Positions 1 through 5,376 of a DNA stretch of 5,572 nt are shown piece by piece. A program made the position numbers and the translations under genes. The stretch is from Mailhella sp. (GTDB taxonomy: Bacteria > Desulfobacterota > Desulfovibrionia > Desulfovibrionales > Desulfovibrionaceae). The stretch's first letter is position 1; the number at the start of each line of letters is the position of its first letter. The notes beneath the pieces are model-generated. The model searched no databases. It was given only the letters and a program-made list of their open reading frames with translations, and was not told the DNA's origin. The stretch is from positions 1 to 5,572 of the forward strand of contig JAGAZG010000151.1 in assembly GCA_017940105.1 (NCBI GenBank). Reading direction: 5' to 3'.

Positions 1-1
1 C

Positions 2-352
2 AATGCGCAGGTGCCCTGCACGCCAGGAATGCTGGCCATGGCAAAAAGCCTCGGCAGGGGCATGGGCGGCGCCGGCTGTTCCTGCGGCGCACTGACGGGC
101 GGGGTCATGGCCCTGGGCGCGCTGCTTGGCGGGAAATCAAAGGAATCAGACAACCTCTGCAAGGCCCTGACGCTGCGCTACCACAACGCTTTTAAAGAAG
201 CTAACGGGGCAACATGCTGCCGAGTCCTTCACCGTGGGCTTGCCTTCGGGTCGGCCGAGCAGATCGAATCCTGCGCCAGACGCACAGAAAACGCCGCACG
301 CATCCTCGCGCAGGTAATCGCAGATGCCGAGGCTGATATCAAACGTCTTTAA
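2..352 (+). CDS. C_GCAxxG_C_C family putative redox protein, N-terminus cut by window edge
   Basis: The reading frame is open to the left edge and ends at TAA 350-352, so only the last 116 residues are visible. A GTG at 11 could be read as a start, but it falls inside the conserved region and has no ribosome binding site, so the true start lies upstream. The visible part matches the C_GCAxxG_C_C family, which has about 140 to 150 residues. It has a glycine-rich GRGMGG stretch, then CSCGALTGGVMALGALLGG, which corresponds to the family's CGAVSGAxMxLGxxxG core. Later come a TCCRVL segment (family TCRELL) and a final SCARR cysteine before a C-terminal helix. Members are small cysteine-rich proteins thought to bind a metal or have redox activity in anaerobes; no precise function is established. 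It is read in the same direction as the phosphatase 37 bases downstream, but no functional link to the sugar cluster is evident. Confidence 0.8.
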   Translation, partial: NAQVPCTPGMLAMAKSLGRGMGGAGCSCGALTGGVMALGALLGGKSKESDNLCKALTLRYHNAFKEANGATCCRVLHRGLAFGSAEQIESCARRTENAARILAQVIADAEADIKRL

Positions 353-389
353 GCGCAAAACTTTATCCAGCTGCCTTTAATTGAACAAT

Positions 390-1067
390 ATGGATTTGCT
401 ATCAAAATATTCTGCGTTCATTTTTGATTTCGATGGTACTCTTGCCGATACCGCACCTGATATTCTGTCCATTATCAAGACTGTGATACGTGATGCCGGG
501 ATTAAAGTGCCAGCCTGCAGCACAGAAATCATAGGACCGCCTCTGGAACAAATATTTGCATCTCTCCTGCCCGGCACAGAAAAAGAACAACTGAATTCTC
601 TTGTTGCGGCATACAGGGCAAAGTACAGAACCTGCGGTTTTCCTTTCACGCGCGTATTTACGGGGATTCCCAATATCCTTCAGCAGATTTATCGACATGG
701 CAAGCCTGCGTTCATAGCAACCAACAAGCCTTGCAGCGTGTCAAAGGCTCTGCTGGAGAGCAAAAGCCTGCTCCATTTTTTTAAAGATGTCGTGAGCAGG
801 GACTCCATTCCAGGACGTTGCCTTTCTAAACGACAAATGCTGGAATATCTTGGGGACAAATACAGTCTTAACGCCTCCTCTGCGCTCATGATCGGCGACT
901 CCGTACTTGACATGGAAGGCGCCAGGCAGGCAGGCATGTGCTCAGCCGCTGTCCTTTATGGTTACGGCTCTCCCCAGCAACTCAGGGAGACTGGACCGGA
1001 CCTGCTTATTCTGACAGAAAGCTGGGATGACATTGCTTATGGGCCTGGTATGAGGGAATTGTCATGA
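390..1067 (+). CDS. HAD-superfamily phosphatase, phosphoglycolate phosphatase-like
   Basis: This is a probable cytoplasmic phosphatase of 225 residues, the normal length for the Gph/PGP branch of the HAD superfamily. All four HAD motifs are present: motif I DFDGTLADT with nucleophile D13 and acid/base D15; motif II threonine T111 in FIATNKP; a plausible motif III lysine K147 in LSKRQ; and motif IV GDSVLD with D170 and D174. The segment between motif I and motif II is long enough for an alpha-helical C1 cap, which selects small phosphorylated sugars or acids. I chose ATG 390. A TTG at 381 in frame would add three residues, and neither start has a clear Shine-Dalgarno. The stop overlaps the start of the DeoR-type regulator (ATGA, 1064-1067), so the two are probably translationally coupled. 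True phosphoglycolate specificity is not shown. Given its position, it may instead act on a sugar phosphate of the neighbouring pathway or on the regulator's effector; this is inference. Confidence 0.87.
   Translation: MDLLSKYSAFIFDFDGTLADTAPDILSIIKTVIRDAGIKVPACSTEIIGPPLEQIFASLLPGTEKEQLNSLVAAYRAKYRTCGFPFTRVFTGIPNILQQIYRHGKPAFIATNKPCSVSKALLESKSLLHFFKDVVSRDSIPGRCLSKRQMLEYLGDKYSLNASSALMIGDSVLDMEGARQAGMCSAAVLYGYGSPQQLRETGPDLLILTESWDDIAYGPGMRELS
1052..1067 (+). promoter_or_regulatory. Ribosome binding site and ATGA stop/start overlap of the regulator
   Basis: GAGGG at 1052-1056 lies inside the end of the phosphatase gene, seven bases before ATG 1064. The ATG overlaps the phosphatase TGA (1065-1067). 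This fixes the regulator start and implies translational coupling of the two genes. Confidence 0.75.
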
Positions 1068-1825
1068 AGCAGAACAAGCGCCATGATATTATCCTGTATG
1101 CGGTGATGCGCAACGGATACATATCAATTAAAGCTCTTTCTGATGAACTGGGTGTTTCTGAACAGACTATCAGAAGAGACCTTGATTTTCTTGACCGGAA
1201 CGGCATGCTTGAGCGCAGGCCTGGAGGCGCAAGCGTCCGAACGACCATTCTGAACCGATCCTATGAGGACCGGCGCATTGAAGAGATCAATGACAAAGAG
1301 CGCATTGCCAGGGCCATTGCCGAATACCTGCCCGATTACTGCTCTGTTTTTCTTACGCTAGGCACGACGACAGAGGTAATAGCTAACGCGCTATTGGAGC
1401 GCACTGGCCTCATGATTGTAACTAATAACGTCGTGGCAGCACTTACGCTGAATAAAAAATCTGATTTTGAAGTCGTGCTCACCTCTGGCTACATGCGTAA
1501 AAGCTCTCACGGGCTTGTCGGTGCATCTACCATAGCTTCGGTCGAGGGGTTTCAATGTGACTTTTTGGTTACCAGTACGGGCGGCATCAATGAAGACAAC
1601 GGCTACCTGGTCGATTTTCATAATGCTGATGTAAGCGTCGCCCAGGCTATGATGAAGAATTCAAAAAAAACCATTCTTGCGGCCAGCCGCGGCAAATTTG
1701 GCCGGCATGCCGTTATCCGCTTTGCCCCCATGGAAAATATTGATGTTCTCGTTACATGCACTCCTGTCCCCGAACGACTTGTGGAACTGACACACGAACG
1801 TAATGTAGAACTCATATCCTGTTGA
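1064..1825 (+). CDS. DeoR/GlpR-family transcriptional regulator
   Basis: This is a 253-residue protein of normal length for the family. The N-terminal DeoR helix-turn-helix spans about residues 5-56; its recognition helix SEQTIRRDLDFL is typical and is followed by LERRPGGA (usually RVHGGA). The C-terminal DeoR sensor domain, which normally binds a phosphorylated sugar, spans about 75-235: GTTT at 100-103, IVTNN at 118-122, and KFGRHA at 211-216. The whole protein resembles E. coli GlpR closely. Three acidic positions usual in the pocket are replaced: T98 before GTT, S208 in the segment normally DxSKFG, and C232 where TD is usual. ATG 1064 is chosen because GAGGG at 1052-1056 lies seven bases upstream and the start overlaps the phosphatase stop. 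It is convergent with the dehydrogenase/aldolase operon and is the obvious candidate regulator of it, but the ligand and operator are not known. Confidence 0.92.
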   Translation: MKQNKRHDIILYAVMRNGYISIKALSDELGVSEQTIRRDLDFLDRNGMLERRPGGASVRTTILNRSYEDRRIEEINDKERIARAIAEYLPDYCSVFLTLGTTTEVIANALLERTGLMIVTNNVVAALTLNKKSDFEVVLTSGYMRKSSHGLVGASTIASVEGFQCDFLVTSTGGINEDNGYLVDFHNADVSVAQAMMKNSKKTILAASRGKFGRHAVIRFAPMENIDVLVTCTPVPERLVELTHERNVELISC

Positions 1826-1829
1826 ACGG

Positions 1830-1868
1830 AAAAAAAAGCCTGCCGATGCGTAATGGCACAGGCAGGCT
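1830..1868 (-). terminator. Intrinsic terminator of the minus-strand operon, possibly bidirectional
   Basis: An eight-base-pair stem is formed by AGCCTGCC (1837-1844) and GGCAGGCT (1861-1868). A further TGC/GCA pairing (1847-1849 with 1856-1858) is possible inside the loop. On the minus strand the GC-rich stem is followed directly by eight T (complement of A 1830-1837), an excellent rho-independent signal 22 bases after the aldolase stop. On the plus strand it lies just after the regulator stop, but the following ATGTTATTTT is a poor U tract, so termination of the regulator transcript there would be weaker. Confidence 0.88.
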
Positions 1869-1890
1869 ATGTTATTTTCATATGCTGTGC

Positions 1891-2619
1891 TTATGCAGAA
1901 AACTCCAGAGAGCCATAGACTCCGCAAAGCTTGTCTACAATGACGTTACCCTGCGGTGATCCAAGCAGATCTGCGCCAAGAATGAACGCCATCATCGCAA
2001 GCTCTGCGCTGTTGAGTGTGCCGAATCCTGAAAACTTGATTCCTATTTCAGCAGGAAGAGCCCTGCGCATAATACCAATATGCTCCAGTCGCGGCATGCC
2101 TCCACGCCCGGTAGATGTTTTTGCATAATGTACGCCTGCTTCGGCGGCGCATTTGCAGCCTGCGACTATCTCTTCATCCGTAAGCATTGCCGTTTCTAGG
2201 ATAACCTTGATGACGACGCCCGACTGCTCAGAAGCGGCTTTTACCACTCCGCGTATATCTTCAGTATACTCGCGGTAGCGTTTTTCCTTTAACAGGCTGA
2301 CGTTTGCTACAACATCGACACTGCAGGGCCTTCCGGCAATTATTTCCATGACGGCATACGTCTCGGCGATCTTCGCTTCTGCAGGCATAGCTCCCAGGGG
2401 AAACGCAAGGGGGATTCCCGTGGCGACTCCGCTGCCTTCCAAAAGATCTGCTACCAGCGATGACCAATAAGGAAGTGTAAACACAGCCTTAAAGCCATAT
2501 GACCTGGCAAGTGCGCAGGCTCTCTCAATATCGGCCCGCGTGGCATCGGCCGACAGAACTGTATGATCTATGCGCGAGGCGACATCGCCGGCCGTCCATT
2601 CTTTTCCATTGATGCGCAT
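1891..2619 (-). CDS. deoC: DeoC-like class I aldolase (deoxyribose-phosphate aldolase family)
   Basis: This is a 242-residue TIM-barrel aldolase of the DeoC/DERA family. DERA reversibly splits 2-deoxyribose 5-phosphate into acetaldehyde and glyceraldehyde 3-phosphate through a lysine Schiff base. Visible matches are RIDHTVLSADAT (residues 16-27), FPLGAMPAEAK (73-83), VDVV with D102, IKVILET with K138, and the Schiff-base site YAKTSTGRGG with K167. The second active-site lysine is K195 in GIKFSGFG. These align in order and spacing with E. coli D102, K137, K167 and K201. The loop after K195 reads SGFGTLN instead of the usual SGGIRT, and the E. coli Cys47 position appears to be F47. The substrate may therefore differ from deoxyribose 5-phosphate. 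ATG 2619 is supported by AAGGAG at 2627-2632, seven bases upstream. It is the last gene of the operon, 11 bases after the SDR stop, and is followed by the terminator. Its company of aldonate-type dehydrogenases and an epimerase suggests the cleavage step of a sugar-acid route. Confidence 0.88.
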   Translation of the reverse strand: MRINGKEWTAGDVASRIDHTVLSADATRADIERACALARSYGFKAVFTLPYWSSLVADLLEGSGVATGIPLAFPLGAMPAEAKIAETYAVMEIIAGRPCSVDVVANVSLLKEKRYREYTEDIRGVVKAASEQSGVVIKVILETAMLTDEEIVAGCKCAAEAGVHYAKTSTGRGGMPRLEHIGIMRRALPAEIGIKFSGFGTLNSAELAMMAFILGADLLGSPQGNVIVDKLCGVYGSLEFSA

Positions 2620-2626
2620 CTCCCAA

Positions 2627-2633
2627 CTCCTTA
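2627..2633 (-). promoter_or_regulatory. Shine-Dalgarno of the aldolase, overlapping the SDR stop codon
   Basis: On the minus strand TAAGGAG lies seven bases before ATG 2619. Its TAA is the stop codon of the upstream SDR gene (2631-2633). The shared bases suggest translational coupling of the two genes. Confidence 0.8.
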
Positions 2634-3398
2634 CAAAGAAATAATGAAGCCGCCGTCTATGAAAATCATCTGTCCTGTAACAAAATCGGCTGCGGGAGAG
2701 ACAAGAAAAGCCACGACGGATCCGACCTCTGATGGCTTGCCCCAGCGTTTTGCCGGGGTATGACGGATGATATAGTCATTTAAATCCTTATCACTCATCA
2801 GCGCCGTATTCATGTCAGTAGCAATAAAGCCGGGAGCAATGCCATTAACTTGAATATTGTACTCTGCCCATTCTGTCGCCAGGGCTCTTGTAAATTGCTT
2901 TACGGCTCCCTTGGTGCTTGCATAGGGAGAAACCGTAGGTCGGGCTATTTCTGACATAAGGGAGCAAAGATTGACAACTTTGCCTGCTCCACGGGCTTGC
3001 AGCAGAGGCAATGCCGCGCGAGACACCCTGAATACGCTGGTCAAGTTTGTATCCAGCATACGCTGCCACGTTTCATCAGACAGATTCTCAACGCGATCCC
3101 TTAAATTGATGCCGGCGTTATTGACCAGAATGTCCAATCCTCCATCTTCTTCATAGAGGATCTTCATCGCCTGCTCGATTTCTTCTTTCTTGGTCACGTC
3201 AAAAATAAGGTAGCGTACCTGTACATCGGGATACGCCTGCTGCAGCTTTTCGGCAGATTCTTTCACAAGCTGGACATTAATGTCGGAAAGAATGATCGAT
3301 GCTCCCTGAGAAGCCAGAGCTTCAGCTATGGCATAGCCAATCCCTCGTCCGGAACCGGTGATCAACGCCGTCTTTCCCTTTATGGAAAACATATCCAT
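2631..3398 (-). CDS. idnO: SDR-family oxidoreductase, gluconate 5-dehydrogenase (IdnO)-like
   Basis: This is a 255-residue classical short-chain dehydrogenase/reductase with a Rossmann fold. The glycine motif TGSGRGIG is at residues 14-21, and D39 at the end of the second beta strand favours NAD(H) over NADP(H). Other marks are D67, NNAG at 93-96, N118, and the catalytic S146, Y159 and K163 in the YASTK block. SDR end marks are PGFIATDM and the terminal IDGGF. The wording around the active site (NLCSLMSEI, KGAVKQFTRA, NIQVNGIAPG, RTPAKRWG-like RHTPAKRWG) resembles E. coli IdnO, which reduces 5-keto-D-gluconate to D-gluconate, and KduD-type enzymes. I chose ATG 3398 because GAGG at 3405-3408 lies six bases upstream. 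An in-frame TTG at 3431 would add 11 residues that fit no SDR N-terminus. It is third of the four complete operon genes, 33 bases after the epimerase. The IdnO identity is by resemblance; another sugar-acid dehydrogenase is possible. Confidence 0.88.
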   Translation of the reverse strand: MDMFSIKGKTALITGSGRGIGYAIAEALASQGASIILSDINVQLVKESAEKLQQAYPDVQVRYLIFDVTKKEEIEQAMKILYEEDGGLDILVNNAGINLRDRVENLSDETWQRMLDTNLTSVFRVSRAALPLLQARGAGKVVNLCSLMSEIARPTVSPYASTKGAVKQFTRALATEWAEYNIQVNGIAPGFIATDMNTALMSDKDLNDYIIRHTPAKRWGKPSEVGSVVAFLVSPAADFVTGQMIFIDGGFIISL

Positions 3399-3431
3399 GA
3401 CGTACCTCTTTTTATGACAGTTTTTAAACAA

Positions 3432-4247
3432 TTATCCCTGTCCGGAGCATTCCAATATCAGGTTTCGAGCATATAACAGCCCCTGCCTGGCATCTTCATC
3501 AGGGTTACTTCCCGGAATTGCTTCCATTCCCAGGAAACCATCGTAACCAGCAGCCATGAGGTCTTTCAGTACTTCGCCAAGCCGCATGCATCCATGACCG
3601 GGAACTGCGCGGGTGTTGTCCACAAAATGAACATGGCCGATATTGTCTTTTGAACGTGAAATGGCCCCTGGAATCGACGCCTCTTCTATATTCATATGAA
3701 ATGTATCCAAAAGAAGCGACAAATTTTCGGGATTGCCAGCCATAGCCTTAAGTTCCAAGCCTTGTGCAGCCGTCTGTATGGAGTCAATCTCATACCTGCA
3801 GATAGGTTCGAGCAGAACCTTAACTCCCATGCCGGACGCAACCTCGCAGTACGCCCTCACTCCTTCAGCCATTCTTTTCAGGCTGTCAGGGCGATTATCA
3901 TGTCTGCCGCGTAAAAAGCCCAGGTTAGGCATAGCCCCCAACTCCGCACACTGCCCAAGATGATACTTTGACCGCTCAAGCAGTTCGGGCAGGCGCTTTG
4001 CTTCGTTTAAATACAGCCCGTCAGCCATCAAGTCGCCCTGAGAAGCAAGCATTGTCACATTCAAACCATACTGCGCAACAAGCCGGCGAACTTTGCTGAC
4101 ATCCACTTCCTGAGGTTTTGGAAAAAACAAATCCACACCGTCAAAGCCCATCTCTGCAAGGCGGGGCAGATCCTTGTCAAGCCCATTGAAAAACATAATG
4201 TGGCGCATGTTTGATGGAGAAGACGCCACAGAAATACTGATTTTCAT
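3432..4247 (-). CDS. TIM-barrel sugar (phosphate) isomerase/epimerase, ketose or keto-acid 3-epimerase type
   Basis: This is a 271-residue protein of the AP-endonuclease-2-like xylose-isomerase fold. It has the full metal-binding and catalytic set of the D-tagatose/D-psicose 3-epimerases: E147 in LLEPICRYE, D181 and H184 in LLLDTFHMNIEE, H207 in GHVHFVDN, R213, and E242 in GMEAI. Their spacing (34, 26 and 35 residues between the four metal ligands) is almost that of Pseudomonas cichorii D-tagatose 3-epimerase (152, 185, 211, 246). From memory the sequence also resembles Thermotoga IolO, a 5-keto-L-gluconate epimerase, including ADGLYL and the LRGR segment near residue 113. It would need a divalent metal (Mn or similar). 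ATG 4247 is preferred over an in-frame TTG at 4280, which would overlap the dehydrogenase and add a non-family N-terminus. Only a weak AGG precedes it. It sits 13 bases after the dehydrogenase stop, so the substrate is probably the keto product of that enzyme; this is inference. Confidence 0.87.
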   Translation of the reverse strand: MKISISVASSPSNMRHIMFFNGLDKDLPRLAEMGFDGVDLFFPKPQEVDVSKVRRLVAQYGLNVTMLASQGDLMADGLYLNEAKRLPELLERSKYHLGQCAELGAMPNLGFLRGRHDNRPDSLKRMAEGVRAYCEVASGMGVKVLLEPICRYEIDSIQTAAQGLELKAMAGNPENLSLLLDTFHMNIEEASIPGAISRSKDNIGHVHFVDNTRAVPGHGCMRLGEVLKDLMAAGYDGFLGMEAIPGSNPDEDARQGLLYARNLILECSGQG

Positions 4248-4260
4248 AACGCAAAACCTA

Positions 4261-5289
4261 CTAATCTGCCATGATGACAACTTTCATTGACCGAGTTTTG
4301 TCCGAGGCTGTCAAAATAGCCTCCTCTGCCTTTGAAATGGGGAACGTCGCCGTAACAAGAGCCGAAATGTCAAGGCGGCCGCTTTCGACAAGCCTGGCCG
4401 CAAGAGCAAATTCCTGGTACGCACGGAGCGAACCTTTTACCGTCACTTCTTTGCGTATCACCATTGTATTCACGGGATACAAGACCTCTTCTTCCAGCTG
4501 AAAGCCCACATGGACGACTGTTCCGCCAGGACAGACATTTTGCAGGCAGGCATTCATACCGCCCCGTGATCCTGAAGCCTCAAAGCAAACGTCGCACAGA
4601 CCTGAAAATGCCGCAGCGTCAGATCCGGCGGCGCTCACGGTTACGTCAGCCCCAAGTTTTTCGGCAATAGTCAGGGGAAAGCGCTCAAGGTCAGAAATAA
4701 TAACCTTGGCAGCTCCATTAAGGTGTGCGACTGCCGCAATCAGGCAGCCAACAGGACCAGCGCCACTGATGAACACGGTTTTTCCAAGCACGTTGCCGGC
4801 TCGCGACAAAGCATGCAGGGCAATGGCAAGCGGCTCTATGCATGCGCCCGTATCCAGAGGCATCGCGTCAGAAACAGGCACACACTGGCGGGCCTGAACA
4901 ACGGGGTATTCCATCATGACCCCCTGAACATGGGGGATGCGAGCCGCTGATCCATAGTAGCGCAGCGAACGGCAAAGATTCTGACGGCCAGACTTGCAGT
5001 ACTCGCATGTGCCGCATTCGTCTGTTGGATTGATGATGACCTTCTGACCAGGTTCAAGGCCTTTCACGCCCTCTCCGGGCTCATCGACGATGCCAATAAT
5101 TTCGTGGCCAAGTACCATGGGCTCTTTTACGATGGCGTTACCAACGCGGCCTATGTGGTAATAATGCAAATCGCTCCCGCAAATACCGACCCCGCCCATC
5201 TTAAGGCGCACCATGCCAACACCTGGCTCCTGCAAAGGACGCTCTTCTATGCGCAGATCCTTTGCCGCATAAAGAACACACGCTTTCAT
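4261..5289 (-). CDS. idnD: Zinc-dependent medium-chain dehydrogenase, L-idonate 5-dehydrogenase-like
   Basis: This is a 342-residue member of the zinc alcohol dehydrogenase (sorbitol/L-idonate dehydrogenase) family. Catalytic zinc ligands are C37 in GICGSDLHYY, H62 with E63 in VLGHEIIG, and E152 in IEPLAIALHA. The structural zinc site is complete: C92, C95, C98 and C106. The cofactor domain shows GAGPVG at 176-181 and D200 in VIISD, favouring NAD. The text around HYYHIGRVGNAIVKEPMVLG and YYGSAARIPHVQG is strikingly like E. coli IdnD, which oxidises L-idonate to 5-keto-D-gluconate. Sorbitol or another polyol or aldonate dehydrogenase remains possible. ATG 5289 is chosen because AAAGGGG (5297-5303) lies seven bases upstream; a GTG at 5307 in frame would swallow that site. 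It is the first complete gene of the operon, 87 bases after the end of an upstream partial gene, and precedes an IdnO-like SDR two genes on, recalling the idn pathway. Confidence 0.9.
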   Translation of the reverse strand: MKACVLYAAKDLRIEERPLQEPGVGMVRLKMGGVGICGSDLHYYHIGRVGNAIVKEPMVLGHEIIGIVDEPGEGVKGLEPGQKVIINPTDECGTCEYCKSGRQNLCRSLRYYGSAARIPHVQGVMMEYPVVQARQCVPVSDAMPLDTGACIEPLAIALHALSRAGNVLGKTVFISGAGPVGCLIAAVAHLNGAAKVIISDLERFPLTIAEKLGADVTVSAAGSDAAAFSGLCDVCFEASGSRGGMNACLQNVCPGGTVVHVGFQLEEEVLYPVNTMVIRKEVTVKGSLRAYQEFALAARLVESGRLDISALVTATFPISKAEEAILTASDKTRSMKVVIMAD

Positions 5290-5296
5290 CACTCTG

Positions 5297-5303
5297 CCCC
5301 TTT
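5297..5303 (-). promoter_or_regulatory. Ribosome binding site of the zinc dehydrogenase
   Basis: Minus-strand AAAGGGG ends seven bases before ATG 5289. It decides between this ATG and the in-frame GTG at 5307, which lies upstream of the site. Confidence 0.75.
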
Positions 5304-5329
5304 CCACCGCTGCAATTAGGCATATGAAA

Positions 5330-5348
5330 CTGCCTTTCGAAGCGGCAG
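5330..5348. promoter_or_regulatory. Imperfect palindrome in the operon leader, possible operator
   Basis: CTGCC and GGCAG (5330-5334 and 5344-5348) flank a core containing TTCGAA, 40 bases before the zinc dehydrogenase start in the 87-base gap 5290-5376. A dyad with a TTTCGAA-like core is compatible with a DeoR-family operator, but only one copy is visible and no convincing -35/-10 pair can be placed beside it. The rest of the gap holds the dehydrogenase ribosome binding site and an A/T run at 5353-5363. The dyad could also be a short hairpin in the message. Confidence 0.3.
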
Positions 5349-5376
5349 CATTAGTATTTTTTTCGCGTACTCGCCT

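Noticed and set aside
11..352. GTG at 11 as the true start of the cysteine-rich protein
   Set aside because: The frame is open to the window edge, no ribosome binding site is visible, and the product would lack the N-terminal part of the family domain.
377..937. Minus-strand open frames opposite the phosphatase
   Set aside because: They overlap a gene with all HAD motifs and show no family features; they are shadow frames.
3399..3431. TTG 3431 as start of the SDR
   Set aside because: The added residues include the ribosome binding site of ATG 3398 and do not fit an SDR N-terminus.
4248..4280. TTG 4280 as start of the epimerase
   Set aside because: It would overlap the dehydrogenase end and add 11 residues before the typical MKISISV beta-strand start.
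5290..5307. GTG 5307 as start of the zinc dehydrogenase
   Set aside because: The good Shine-Dalgarno at 5297-5303 would lie inside the coding region. The family N-terminus fits MKACVL from ATG 5289.
5330..5363. Plus-strand terminator made of CTGCC/GGCAG and the T run 5357-5363
   Set aside because: The T run starts nine bases after a five-base-pair stem, and no plus-strand gene ends upstream of it.
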